Assembly (NCBI RefSeq): GCF_028595305.1
Contig: NZ_JAQQXS010000006.1
Coordinates: 186,001 to 250,000, forward strand
DNA from: Roseateles koreensis
Lineage (GTDB): Bacteria > Pseudomonadota > Gammaproteobacteria > Burkholderiales > Burkholderiaceae_C
Length of the DNA: 64,000 nt
Reading direction: 5' to 3'
The position numbers and the translations under genes are program-made. Numbering within the stretch: position 1 is the stretch's first letter; the number at the start of each line of letters is the position of its first letter. The notes beneath the pieces were generated by a model. The model ran no database searches. It had not been told where the DNA came from and worked only from the letters and a program-made list of their open reading frames with translations. Below, piece by piece: positions 34,438 through 42,927 of this stretch.

Positions 34438-36003
34438 ATGAGCGCGCCTGCAACTGCGGAGTTTCCTCCGCCGCTGAAGGGCTCGGCCCTGGTGTTGGGC
34501 ACCGTGGCCTTGTCGCTCGCCACCTTCATGAATGTGCTGGATTCATCCATTGCCAATGTGTCCTTGCCGGCCATTTCAGGCGATTTGGGCGTGAGCCCCG
34601 TGCAAGGCACCTGGGTGATCACGAGCTTCGGGGTGGCCAACGCCATCTCGGTGCCGTTGACTGGCTGGCTGACACAGCGCTTTGGCGCGGTGCGCCTGTT
34701 CACCACCAGTGTGCTGTTGTTTGTGTTGGCGTCGTGGCTGTGCGGATTCGCCCATTCGCTGGAGATGCTGGTGGCCTGCCGAGTGCTGCAAGGCTTGGTG
34801 GCCGGGCCGATGATTCCGCTCTCGCAAACGCTGCTGTTGGCCAGCTATCCGCGTGCCAAGGCGGGTACCGCGCTGGCGCTATGGGGCATGACCACGCTGG
34901 TGGCGCCGGTGGTCGGGCCGCTGCTGGGCGGCTGGATCACCGACAACGTCTCGTGGCCGTGGATTTTTTATATCAACGTGCCGGTGGGCTTGTTTGCGGC
35001 GTTTTTGACCTGGAGCATTTACCGCGAGCGAGAAACCGTGGTTCGCAAGCTTCCCATCGATGGTGTGGGCCTGGCCCTGCTGGTGATCTGGGTCGGTGCG
35101 CTGCAAATCATGCTGGACAAGGGCAAAGAGCTGGACTGGTTCGCCAGCCCTGAAATTGTGATTTTGTCAGTGACTGCGCTGGTGGGCTTCGCGCTGTTTG
35201 TCGCCTGGGAGTTGACCGACGAACATCCGGTGGTTGACCTGCGTTTGTTTGCGGGCCGCAACTTTTTGTTCGGTGCTGCCACCTTGTCGGTCGCGTATGG
35301 CCTGTTCTTCGGCAATGTGGTGTTGCTGCCCTTGTGGCTGCAGCAGTACATGGGATACACCGCGACAGACGCCGGCATGGCCTTGGCACCGGTCGGCCTG
35401 CTGGCGATTTTGCTGTCGCCGGTGGCGGGCAAAAACGTGGCCCGTTTCGACCCTCGCAAGATGGCCAGCTTTGCCTTTGTGATGTTCACGCTGGTGCTGG
35501 GCATGCGTGCCAACTTCACCACGCAAACAGACTTCGGCACCATCATGATTCCGACCCTGCTGCAGGGCGCGGCGCTGGCGTTTTTCTTCATCCCCTTGAC
35601 GACGATCACGCTCAGCGGCATTCCGCCTGAGCGGTTGCCCGCGGCGGCAGGTTTGTCGAATTTTGTGCGGATCACAGCGGGCGCCATGGGCACGTCCATT
35701 GCAACCACGCTGTGGGAGAACCGCGCTGCCCTGCACCATCAACACATGGTGGAGCAACTGAGCCTGGGCAACCCGGTGGCCGGTGAAACGATCTCGAACT
35801 TGACCAGCTTGGGCTTGAGCTCGCAGCAGGCCTGGGCTCAGATCAATCGCTTGATCGACCAGCAAGCCTTCACACGGGGTGCGGACGACATCTTTTTGGC
35901 CTCTGCCGTGATTTTCATTGGCTTGATCGGTGCCATCTGGCTGACCCGACGACCGCCGCGCATCGCCGGGGCTGCGCCGGTGGATGCGGGTGGCGCGCAC
36001 TGA
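34438..36003 (+). CDS. emrB: EmrB-type MFS drug exporter (DHA2, 14 TM)
   Basis: A 521-residue inner-membrane antiporter of the DHA2 family. Family motifs include LATFMNVLDSSIANVSLPAISGDLGVS (TM1), GWLTQRFGAVRLFTTSVLLFV (motif A) and the motif C helix ALWGMTTLVAPVVGPLLGGWITDNVSWPWIFYINVPVGL. Fourteen hydrophobic segments are expected from the length. With EmrA and NodT it forms a drug or aromatic-acid efflux system. It is the last gene of the operon, ending at a strong terminator. Confidence 0.94.
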   Translation: MSAPATAEFPPPLKGSALVLGTVALSLATFMNVLDSSIANVSLPAISGDLGVSPVQGTWVITSFGVANAISVPLTGWLTQRFGAVRLFTTSVLLFVLASWLCGFAHSLEMLVACRVLQGLVAGPMIPLSQTLLLASYPRAKAGTALALWGMTTLVAPVVGPLLGGWITDNVSWPWIFYINVPVGLFAAFLTWSIYRERETVVRKLPIDGVGLALLVIWVGALQIMLDKGKELDWFASPEIVILSVTALVGFALFVAWELTDEHPVVDLRLFAGRNFLFGAATLSVAYGLFFGNVVLLPLWLQQYMGYTATDAGMALAPVGLLAILLSPVAGKNVARFDPRKMASFAFVMFTLVLGMRANFTTQTDFGTIMIPTLLQGAALAFFFIPLTTITLSGIPPERLPAAAGLSNFVRITAGAMGTSIATTLWENRAALHHQHMVEQLSLGNPVAGETISNLTSLGLSSQQAWAQINRLIDQQAFTRGADDIFLASAVIFIGLIGAIWLTRRPPRIAGAAPVDAGGAH

Positions 36004-36020
36004 GGGCGCTTGAAAAATGA

Positions 36021-36054
36021 AAAGCGGGCTGCATGAAAAGCAGCCCGCTTTTAT
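36021..36054. terminator. Bidirectional intrinsic terminator
   Basis: AAAGCGGGCTGC (36021-36032) pairs with GCAGCCCGCTTT (36040-36051) around ATGAAAA, with T/A tracts on both sides. It separates the convergent efflux operon and the quinate/shikimate operon. Confidence 0.9.
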
Positions 36055-36068
36055 ATTGCCAACTTGTC

Positions 36069-36515
36069 TTATGGCGCCGACAGCGCCGCGCGCAGCGCGA
36101 GCAGATAGCTGTCCGCGCCAAAGCCGCAAATTTGGCCTTTGACGATGTCGGCAAAAACGGAGTGGTGGCGAAAGGCTTCGCGCGCATGGATGTTGGACAG
36201 GTGCAGTTCCACCACCGGGCAGGTCAGCATTGCCAAGGCGTCCCGGATGCCGTAGCTGTAGTGCGTCCAGGCGCCCGCGTTGATCAACACTGCGTCCACC
36301 TGGTCGACAAAACCTTGGTGGATGCGCTCGACCATGGCCCCTTCGGCATTGGTTTGAAAGCTTTGGATCTCGGCACCCAACTCTCGGCCCAGTGCTTGCA
36401 GACGGGCGTCAATCTCGGCCAGCGTGACGGTGCCGTATTGGGCCGGGTCGCGTTGGCCGAACATATTGTGGTTGATGCCGTGCAGCATCAAAACGGTCTT
36501 GGCCGAAACCTTCAT
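36069..36515 (-). CDS. aroQ: Type II 3-dehydroquinate dehydratase
   Basis: A 148-residue dodecameric-type dehydroquinase that converts 3-dehydroquinate to 3-dehydroshikimate. The start LMLHGINHNMFGQRDPAQYG corresponds to the usual GPNLNLLG.REP..YG, with the active Tyr retained but the loop altered (INHNMFG). The catalytic His is in ELHLSNIHAREAFRHHSVFA. Its start overlaps the dehydrogenase stop by 4 bp (ATGA). As the last gene of a catabolic operon it most likely serves quinate breakdown rather than aromatic biosynthesis. Confidence 0.9.
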   Translation of the reverse strand: MKVSAKTVLMLHGINHNMFGQRDPAQYGTVTLAEIDARLQALGRELGAEIQSFQTNAEGAMVERIHQGFVDQVDAVLINAGAWTHYSYGIRDALAMLTCPVVELHLSNIHAREAFRHHSVFADIVKGQICGFGADSYLLALRAALSAP

Positions 36516-37363
36516 GGCGCTGTCTCGTCCGCGTAGCGGATCTGCGAAACGTTGCGCAGTTGTTCCGGTGTGGCTGTGCCGAAGCCGAAGAATTCAAGAT
36601 AGGCGGGAATCATCTCGAACAACATGTCGGTGCCCTGCTGGATCGGGCAGCCTTTGGCCTGAGCCAGGGCCAGCATGGGTGTGATGGCTTGGCGCATCAC
36701 CACCTCGCCCACCAAGGTGGCGGGCGAAACCCGGTCCATGTCGAAGGGCAGGGGGTCACCCTCTTTCATGCCCAGCGGCGTGGCGTTGACGATCAAATCA
36801 AAGCCTGCGGGGTCGTTGGAGCCGGTGCGGGTGCGCAGTTGGGGGTAGTGCGAGTTCAGGCGTTGGGCCAAGGCTTCGGAAGAGGGCTGATGATGATCGA
36901 ACAAGGCCAACTCCGCCACACCGGCCGCCGCCAAGGACGCCGCAATCGCCGAGCCCACGCCGCCATTGCCTGACACCAGCACGCGCCGCCCGATCAGCGC
37001 AAAGCCCTTGCGCTGCAGGCCTCGCACAAAGCCCGCGCCGTCGAACTGGTCGCCCAACAGGCTGCCATCAGGGCGCAGCAGGATGGCGTTGCACGCGCCG
37101 GCCACCTGGGCCGTGGGGGTGAGTTCGTCCACCAGACTCAGGGTGCTGACCTTGTGGGGCATGGTCACCAGGGCGCCACGCCAATTGCTTAGGCGGCGCA
37201 GCACCTGCACGGTGGCGGCATAGTCCTCGGGCTTCACGCCCATGGGCACCACGACAGCGTCGATGCCTTCCTGCTCGAACCAGGGGTTGTAAATCATCGG
37301 CGCCTTGAATCCCTCGGTGGGATAGCCCAGGTGCGTGATAAGTTGAGTCTTGCCGTTGATCAC
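36512..37363 (-). CDS. Shikimate/quinate dehydrogenase (AroE family)
   Basis: A 283-residue two-domain dehydrogenase. The substrate domain carries the catalytic Lys in ALVTMPHKVSTLS and the Asp of LLGDQFDGAGF; the Rossmann part is GRRVLVSGNGGVGSAIAASL. The usual SKSP substrate motif reads FKAPMIYNP and the usual NTD reads QFD, so this is a diverged branch, consistent with a catabolic NAD-dependent quinate or shikimate dehydrogenase. It sits between the transporter and aroQ genes. Whether quinate or shikimate is oxidised cannot be decided here. Confidence 0.85.
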   Translation of the reverse strand: MINGKTQLITHLGYPTEGFKAPMIYNPWFEQEGIDAVVVPMGVKPEDYAATVQVLRRLSNWRGALVTMPHKVSTLSLVDELTPTAQVAGACNAILLRPDGSLLGDQFDGAGFVRGLQRKGFALIGRRVLVSGNGGVGSAIAASLAAAGVAELALFDHHQPSSEALAQRLNSHYPQLRTRTGSNDPAGFDLIVNATPLGMKEGDPLPFDMDRVSPATLVGEVVMRQAITPMLALAQAKGCPIQQGTDMLFEMIPAYLEFFGFGTATPEQLRNVSQIRYADETAP

Positions 37364-37400
37364 AAAATTGTCCTTTCTCCTTTTCCCACCCCAAGTGAAT

Positions 37401-38810
37401 TCAGGTGAACATCTTGGAGCCGTTGGCGGACACCACCGACTGCGTGCGCAGGCGCCGGTACTCTTGCTCAGACACAGGTACGGCCATGGGCTTGCCCAAT
37501 TCGCTCATGCGCACCCGGAAGGTCTCTCGCGCACTCCAGGCCGCCAAGGCCGCCACCGCTGTAATGGCCAGGGTCATGGAGCCGATCAACACGGGGATGT
37601 TGTTGGCGCCGGGAGGGGCAACGCTGGCAAACAGTGCCGGCAGCATGGCGGTGATCATGGTGCCGAGATTCTGCGAAATTGCCATCGCCGAGACCCGGGT
37701 GCGGGTGGGAAACAACTCGGGATAGAAGCTCGGGAAGGTGGCGTTGTAGCCCTGATAGACCAGGCCCCACATCAGCAGAGACATCACAATCGCCAGCGGC
37801 ACGTTCTTGATGCTGATGGCGTACAAATAGGCAAACGACAGCAGGCCCGAACCCAGGGCGCCCGCAATGATCAAGGGGCGGCGGCCAATCTTGTCAGAGA
37901 GATTGCCGACAAAAGGAATCACCAGCACGGCCAGGCAATTGCCCAGTACGGGGATCCACAAATAAACCGCCTTGTCGAAGCCGATGCCATAGCCGGGCTG
38001 CACCGCAAACGCCGCGCCAAAGATGGTGGTGACCACGGGGATCACATTCATCAAGGCCATGCAGATCACGCGCAGCATATCGGGCCAGCTTTCGCTAATG
38101 GCCTGAACCATCGGCGCTTTGGGCACTTGGCCTTTGTTGTCGGCCTCGGTGAAGGCGGGCGTCTCATCCACTTCGCGCCGGATGTAATAGCCCGCAATGA
38201 TCACGACAAAGCTGAGCAAAAAGGGAATGCGCCAACCCCAGGTGTTGAAGTCTTCTTTGGGCAGCCAGGCGGCCAAGGGCAAGAACACCGCAGCGGCCAG
38301 AATCTGCCCGGCCTGCACACCTTGCAGGGTGAAGCTGGCGAAGAAGCCGCGTCGGCCAAAGGGCGCATGTTCCAGAATCATGGAGCTGGCACCGGAGATT
38401 TCACCCGCCACCGCAAAGCCCTGGATCAAGCGCAGCACCACCAGCAAGATGGGGGCGAGCACGCCGACCTGGCCATAGGTGGGCAACATGCCGACCGCCA
38501 TGGTCGACAAGCCCATCAGGAACATGCAAAGAATCAGCACCTGCTTGCGGCCATGGGTGTCACCCCAATGACCCAGCACCATCGCGCCTATGGGGCGCGC
38601 TACATAGCCTACGCCGTAGGTGGCCAGTGAGGCGACGATGGCGATCTTGGGGTCGGTGGACGGAAAGAACAGCTGAGGAAAAACCAGCGATGCGGCGGTC
38701 GCGTAGATGAAAAAGTCGTAGTACTCCAGCACCGAGCCGATCCAGCCACTGGCGGTGGCTTTCTTGGCTTGGCGACTGGCCCCGATTTTCGGGGTGTGGG
38801 TAATGCTCAT
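37401..38810 (-). CDS. MHS-family MFS transporter, probable shikimate/quinate permease
   Basis: A 469-residue, 12-TM proton symporter of the metabolite:H+ symporter family (ShiA/KgtP group). Signature segments are GWIGSVLEYYDFFIYATAASLVFPQLFF, ARPIGAMVLGHWGDTHGRKQVLI (motif A) and RLIQGFAVAGEISGASSMILEHAP. ATG at 38810 has AGGAG about 8 bases upstream. The operon context, with dehydroquinase, dehydrogenase and dehydroshikimate dehydratase, supports uptake of shikimate, quinate or dehydroshikimate. Confidence 0.9.
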   Translation of the reverse strand: MSITHTPKIGASRQAKKATASGWIGSVLEYYDFFIYATAASLVFPQLFFPSTDPKIAIVASLATYGVGYVARPIGAMVLGHWGDTHGRKQVLILCMFLMGLSTMAVGMLPTYGQVGVLAPILLVVLRLIQGFAVAGEISGASSMILEHAPFGRRGFFASFTLQGVQAGQILAAAVFLPLAAWLPKEDFNTWGWRIPFLLSFVVIIAGYYIRREVDETPAFTEADNKGQVPKAPMVQAISESWPDMLRVICMALMNVIPVVTTIFGAAFAVQPGYGIGFDKAVYLWIPVLGNCLAVLVIPFVGNLSDKIGRRPLIIAGALGSGLLSFAYLYAISIKNVPLAIVMSLLMWGLVYQGYNATFPSFYPELFPTRTRVSAMAISQNLGTMITAMLPALFASVAPPGANNIPVLIGSMTLAITAVAALAAWSARETFRVRMSELGKPMAVPVSEQEYRRLRTQSVVSANGSKMFT

Positions 38811-38864
38811 GGAATGTCTCCTGTGGTTGTTCTATCAAAGTTCATGGGCTTGTGGGCCTGGATT

Positions 38865-39782
38865 TCAGTTCATGGCGCGCAAGCGCATGGCGCCGGGCAA
38901 GGGCACCGTGCGGTGCAGCACCGTTTCGGCCAGCCAGAGCGCGCTGGCCTGGGCGCGTTGCGCCACAAAGGGCAGCGGCAACTGCTGGTAGTCGTCATTG
39001 AAAACCTCAAAGCTGTAGTCGCCGCGGTAACCCAGCGAATCGAGCTTTCTCACCAGCGTGCTGAGCGCCTCGCTGTGCACGCCTTCGCCGGGAAAGACCC
39101 GGAAATGTCGGGCCGTGTCGCGGCGCTCTTCAGGGGTGCGGGTTTCTTGCCACATGAAGTCGGCGAGTTGCACCAGAAAAATCTTGTCCGGGTCGATAAA
39201 GTCCAGCCGATCGAGTGCGGTGTTGGTGGCGAAGATGTGATACGAATCAACGCCCAGGCCGAGGTTGGGAAAGTCTGCCCGCTCGACCAATTCCCAGGCG
39301 GCGTGCACCTCGTTGATATGGCGTCCCCAAGACAAGCCCTCATACGCCACCTTGATGCCATGCGGCAAGGCCAGCATGGCCAGTTTGCGCAGGTCTCGCA
39401 CGATGGCGTTGCCGTCGCCGCTGGCGTGCTGGGAGGTGCTGCTGCAAGCCAGCAAGACCTTGGCGCCCAAGGCGCTGGCCAGGGTAATCATCTGCTTCGC
39501 GATGTCCACCTTGTAGTCGTGCAGATGGCCTCCCAGGCCTTCAAAGTCACGCAGCACCTGAAAGCCAGTGACGCGCAGCCCGCTGGCCCGCACCAAGTTC
39601 ACGGCGGTATCCACGCCTTGGGGGTGGCCCACGATATCGCGTGCGGCCAGCATGATCTGGCTGAACCCGGCCTGTTTGACTGCGGCCAGCTTGGCTTCCA
39701 GCGGGCCTGCCAAGGTGATGGTGTCCATGCCGAAATCACCGATATGGGACGAAAACTGCGGCACTTTATTGAATGGGCGCAT
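38865..39782 (-). CDS. 3-dehydroshikimate dehydratase (QuiC1 N-half / AsbF-like TIM barrel)
   Basis: A 305-residue xylose-isomerase-like TIM barrel. Metal-binding residues expected for QuiC1-type enzymes are visible: Glu in VAYEGLSWGRHINE, Asp in GLGVDSYHIF, Gln in IFLVQLADFMW and Glu in YSFEVFNDDY. It converts 3-dehydroshikimate to protocatechuate. In Pseudomonas the domain is fused to an HPPD-like C-terminal half; here that half is the separate upstream gene. ATG at 39782 is chosen for the GGAG 7-8 bases before it; a TTG at 39800 is also in frame. Confidence 0.85.
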   Translation of the reverse strand: MRPFNKVPQFSSHIGDFGMDTITLAGPLEAKLAAVKQAGFSQIMLAARDIVGHPQGVDTAVNLVRASGLRVTGFQVLRDFEGLGGHLHDYKVDIAKQMITLASALGAKVLLACSSTSQHASGDGNAIVRDLRKLAMLALPHGIKVAYEGLSWGRHINEVHAAWELVERADFPNLGLGVDSYHIFATNTALDRLDFIDPDKIFLVQLADFMWQETRTPEERRDTARHFRVFPGEGVHSEALSTLVRKLDSLGYRGDYSFEVFNDDYQQLPLPFVAQRAQASALWLAETVLHRTVPLPGAMRLRAMN

Positions 39783-39796
39783 GCGTATCTCCGGGG

Positions 39797-40672
39797 TCAA
39801 CGGGGGTCACGCACCAGCTCAAAGCTGGGGCCTTGATCGCTGGGGCAGGTCAGGGCGCCGCGCGCGCCGCTGCGCACGCCGGAGGCAGACTCCACAAAAT
39901 CCACCCCGCGCGACTTCAAGGCCGCAACGGCCGCGAGCACATCGGCCGAGCCAAAGGCGATCCGCTGCAGGTACTCGGCGCCGTCGAGCTCGGCGGTGTC
40001 CGGCTCCGGTTCGATCAGTTGCCAATAGATCGTGCCGCAAGGGCTGGCAAGAATGCAGCCGCGGGACAGCACGCCAAACGACAGCTCGGCCGACAGCTCG
40101 GAGAAGCCCAGCAGTTCGCCGTAAAAACTCACCCAGTCCGCCATGCGGTCCAGGCCGATGTACTGCACCAGACCGAATAGATGCAGGCCACACAGCGCCG
40201 GCGGGCGCGGATCGACACCGGGGATCGGCACAAAGTCCACGTCATAGATGGAGAAGACCTCATGCCGATCGACAAAATAGATGCGGCTTGCGCCAACGCC
40301 GTGAATGGCCGGAATGTTCAGCTCCATGACCTCCACACGGCTCGGCACGGCCCAGGCACCTAACTCCAACACTCTGCGGTACGCACTAGCGGCATCGCGC
40401 ACCCGAAAGGCCACCGCAGTGATGACGGCCTTGGCCGCCAGCGGCGGGTCGTCGGGCTCGCGGTGCGCGTTGATGATGATGTTCATATCACCCTGCCGGT
40501 ACAGCATCACCTCACGCGAGCGATGGCGGGCGACGGGCCGAAAGCCTAGTTTCTCCAGGCTCTGACCCAAGGTCTGCGGCTTGGTGGTGGCATATTCGAT
40601 GAACTCAATGCCTTGCAAGGCCAGCGGGTTGGACAGTGCGCCAAAGGCTTCGCGTTCAGTGGAATGGGTCAT
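39797..40672 (-). CDS. HPPD-like VOC protein (QuiC1 C-half homologue)
   Basis: A 291-residue two-module VOC protein resembling 4-hydroxyphenylpyruvate dioxygenase (FIEYATTKPQTLGQSLEKLGFRPVARHRSREVMLYRQGDMNIIIN; later LVQYIGLDRMADWVSFYGELLGF). Of the three Fe positions, His (GLHLFGLVQ) and Glu (SFELVRD) seem present, but the middle His (usual QHIAF) reads Arg in LQRIAF, so HPPD activity is unlikely. It matches the C-terminal part of Pseudomonas QuiC1. Its stop lies inside the ribosome-binding region of the dehydratase gene, so the two products are probably made together. Confidence 0.75.
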   Translation of the reverse strand: MTHSTEREAFGALSNPLALQGIEFIEYATTKPQTLGQSLEKLGFRPVARHRSREVMLYRQGDMNIIINAHREPDDPPLAAKAVITAVAFRVRDAASAYRRVLELGAWAVPSRVEVMELNIPAIHGVGASRIYFVDRHEVFSIYDVDFVPIPGVDPRPPALCGLHLFGLVQYIGLDRMADWVSFYGELLGFSELSAELSFGVLSRGCILASPCGTIYWQLIEPEPDTAELDGAEYLQRIAFGSADVLAAVAALKSRGVDFVESASGVRSGARGALTCPSDQGPSFELVRDPR

Positions 40673-40706
40673 GGCAGGGGTCCGTCAGGGGTTGGCGAGA
40701 AGGGCT

Positions 40707-41822
40707 TCAGAAACGATGGACGATGCCCAGGTGGAAGCCGTCGATGGTCCGGCCGTTGATGTCCACGGGGCTGGTGAAGGTGGTCTTTAAACCCGCTGAG
40801 CCTGCTGGGCGCCAGCCGCCATTCGTGTCGTTGCGAATCGTCTCCACCATGGCATGCACGGTGGTGCGTTTGGAAAAGTCGTAATACGCCGCAATGGAGC
40901 CACCATTGGCGCCCCGCCCACGGCCCGACTGGTCTTCAATCTGCCCCCACAGCGCGCCGACACGCAACTGGTCACTCAGCCGGTAGTCCGCCGAAACCTG
41001 CTTGATCACGTAGAAGTTGTTCAGGTCCGCATTGGTACCGGCATTGAGGCCACCCACGTTGCCGAGAATGGTGGTGCCGTTGTTGCTGGTGGCGTTGGAG
41101 GTGTTGTTATTGCTGCGCACATAGGCCAGGTAGACGGTGCCCTTGCCGTAGAGCCAGTTGAAATAGAGGTTGTCATAAACCACGTCTTTGTTGACCGGCG
41201 CACCCGCGAGCGGGCGACCGTGCAGCGTCATATAGCCGGCGCGGTAGTCCCCGTGGATGTAGTCGATGGCGGCTTGGTACACGATCGAGCTGCTGCTGCC
41301 GCTTACCTCTGGCAATGACACATGGCCCTCAAACTGGAAGTCGCCCACACGCGGCGAGATGTAGGAGAGGTCGTTGTCATAGCGCGAAGGCGTGCCGAAC
41401 ACATTGACCATAGAGCCCAGGGTGCGGGCGTTGTGGTCGATATAGCCGCCGCGGGCAAAGATTGGCCCGTTCTGGCGGCCCAGGCGCACCTCGCCCCAGC
41501 TGTCGGCCAAACCCACCCAGGCCTGGCGGTCAAAAGAGCGGGTGGTGTCGGCCTGCGTGCCGGTGTCGGCGCTCAAACCCATCTCCAACTGAAATTTGGC
41601 GGCCAGGCCGCCCCCCAAATCCTCCGTGCCACGAAAGCCCAGGCGGCTGCGCAGCAAGGCGCCGTCTTCCAAGGCCTTGACCTTCGCGCCCGAACTGCTG
41701 GTCATGTAGTTCAGGTACTGGTCAATCGAGCCATAAATGGTGACGCTGGAGCTCTCGGCCTGAGCCGCAAACGTGGCTGCGAGCGCGCAGGTGGCACCCA
41801 TCAGCTTGAAGGAAATGGACAT
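40707..41822 (-). CDS. Gram-negative porin of the quinate/shikimate operon
   Basis: A 371-residue outer-membrane porin. The signal peptide ends AAQAES; the mature protein starts SSVTIYGSIDQYLNYMTSS, has the LLRSRLGFRGTEDLGGGLAAKFQLEMG segment and ends GFHLGIVHRF with terminal Phe. ATG at 41822 has GGAG about 7 bases upstream. It is the first gene of the minus-strand operon running to aroQ, 34 bp from the next gene, so it likely admits quinate or shikimate. Confidence 0.9.
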   Translation of the reverse strand: MSISFKLMGATCALAATFAAQAESSSVTIYGSIDQYLNYMTSSSGAKVKALEDGALLRSRLGFRGTEDLGGGLAAKFQLEMGLSADTGTQADTTRSFDRQAWVGLADSWGEVRLGRQNGPIFARGGYIDHNARTLGSMVNVFGTPSRYDNDLSYISPRVGDFQFEGHVSLPEVSGSSSSIVYQAAIDYIHGDYRAGYMTLHGRPLAGAPVNKDVVYDNLYFNWLYGKGTVYLAYVRSNNNTSNATSNNGTTILGNVGGLNAGTNADLNNFYVIKQVSADYRLSDQLRVGALWGQIEDQSGRGRGANGGSIAAYYDFSKRTTVHAMVETIRNDTNGGWRPAGSAGLKTTFTSPVDINGRTIDGFHLGIVHRF

Positions 41823-41920
41823 ATCGGTCTCCTGTTGTAGTCGTTGGAAAGGATGCTTTGCAACCTGAACCGAACGATAGGCACGGCTCACGTGCGCAAC
41901 AAGCCATGCCTCAATGGTTT

Positions 41921-41947
41921 GCGCGATAATCGCGCGATTGGCGCGAT
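41921..41947. promoter_or_regulatory. IclR-type operator cluster (repeated GCGCGAT half-sites)
   Basis: GCGCGATAATCGCGC (41921-41935) is a perfect inverted repeat with one central base; GCGCGAT recurs at 41932-41938 and 41941-41947. Palindrome plus extra direct copies is the layout reported for PcaU/PobR-type IclR regulators. It lies between the porin (start 41822) and iclR (start 42003). Confidence 0.6.
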
Positions 41948-42002
41948 CTTGCGGCGAACCTCGGGATAGTCCCTGGGCGGCCTGCACAGGCCAGGAGCTT
42001 CC

Positions 42003-42761
42003 ATGGAGATTCAACGTCGCGACGTCATTGATGGCTTGGGCAAGGGCTTGCAAATCATTGAAGCTTTTGACGAAGACCATCCCCGCCTGACCGCCTCTGA
42101 AGCGGCCGAACGCGTCGGCATCACCCGCACCGCCGCGCGCCGTTATCTGCTGAGCCTGGTGCATTTCGGCTACGCCTTGAGTGACGGCAAGCGCTTTTGG
42201 CTGTCACCCCGTGTGCTGCGCCTGGGGCAAAGCTATTTGAACGCCGGCCGCATGCCGCGCCTGGTGCAGCCCTTTTTACAAAGGCTTTCAGCTGAATGTC
42301 AGGAGAACTTCAACTTCAGCGTGCTTGATGGGCATGAGGTGGTCTACGTGGTGCGCAGCAACAACCCCCGCATGATCTCCATCGGCTTTCAAGTGGGTGC
42401 GCGCCTGCCCGCCCATGTGGTGACGCCTGGCTTGGCCATACTCTCGACCATGTCCGATGCCTGGCTGGAGGAGTGGATCAAGAATCATGAATTCAGCGCC
42501 TTCACGCCCAATAGCGTCAGCACCCCCGCGGAATTTCTGCGCAGTGTGCACGCGGCCAGGGCTTTGGGCTTTTGGGTGACTGAGCAGCAATTCACCATGG
42601 GCTTGCGTGGCATTGCCATGGCCGTCAAGGACCGCAAGGGCAATTGCCTGGGTGCTATCGGCACCACCTTGCCCATGCAGCCACTGACACGGGAAGAAAG
42701 CATCGACCGGATGGTGCCGCGGCTGAGCGATGTGGTGCAGCTCTTGCGGGAAATTTTGTGA
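42003..42761 (+). CDS. IclR-family regulator (PcaR/PcaU/QuiR-like)
   Basis: A 252-residue regulator. The winged HTH covers residues 10-70 (GLGKGLQIIEAFDEDHPRLTASEAAERVGITRTAARRYLLSLVHFGYAL). The IclR effector domain follows, with VVYVVRSNNPRMISIGFQVGARLPAHVVTPGLAIL and the family helix FWVTEQQFTMGLRGIAMAV. The opening RRDVIDGLGKGLQIIEAF resembles PcaR/PcaU/PobR regulators of protocatechuate-linked genes. It is divergent from the quinate/shikimate operon. Confidence 0.92.
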   Translation: MEIQRRDVIDGLGKGLQIIEAFDEDHPRLTASEAAERVGITRTAARRYLLSLVHFGYALSDGKRFWLSPRVLRLGQSYLNAGRMPRLVQPFLQRLSAECQENFNFSVLDGHEVVYVVRSNNPRMISIGFQVGARLPAHVVTPGLAILSTMSDAWLEEWIKNHEFSAFTPNSVSTPAEFLRSVHAARALGFWVTEQQFTMGLRGIAMAVKDRKGNCLGAIGTTLPMQPLTREESIDRMVPRLSDVVQLLREIL

Positions 42762-42927
42762 AACAGCGCTGGCGGCTGATCCCGCCACGCATTTTGCGTG
42801 GTCACCAGTGTCATTAGCTTGTGGGTAAATTGGGCCAACTTCCGGTAACTTTTGCCTTCTGGCAGTGGCACTGCGTCGGCACGATGAAAGGCATGATGCA
42901 ATTGCCGTTCTGCAATGATGGAGGCTG

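Noticed and set aside
37350-38630. 426-residue open frame opposite the MHS transporter
   Set aside because: Gly/His/Gln-rich with no hydrophobic segments or motifs; it is the complement of a 12-TM gene.
42785-42801. CCACGC/GCGTGG hairpin after iclR
   Set aside because: Short stem and no T tract; too weak to call a terminator.
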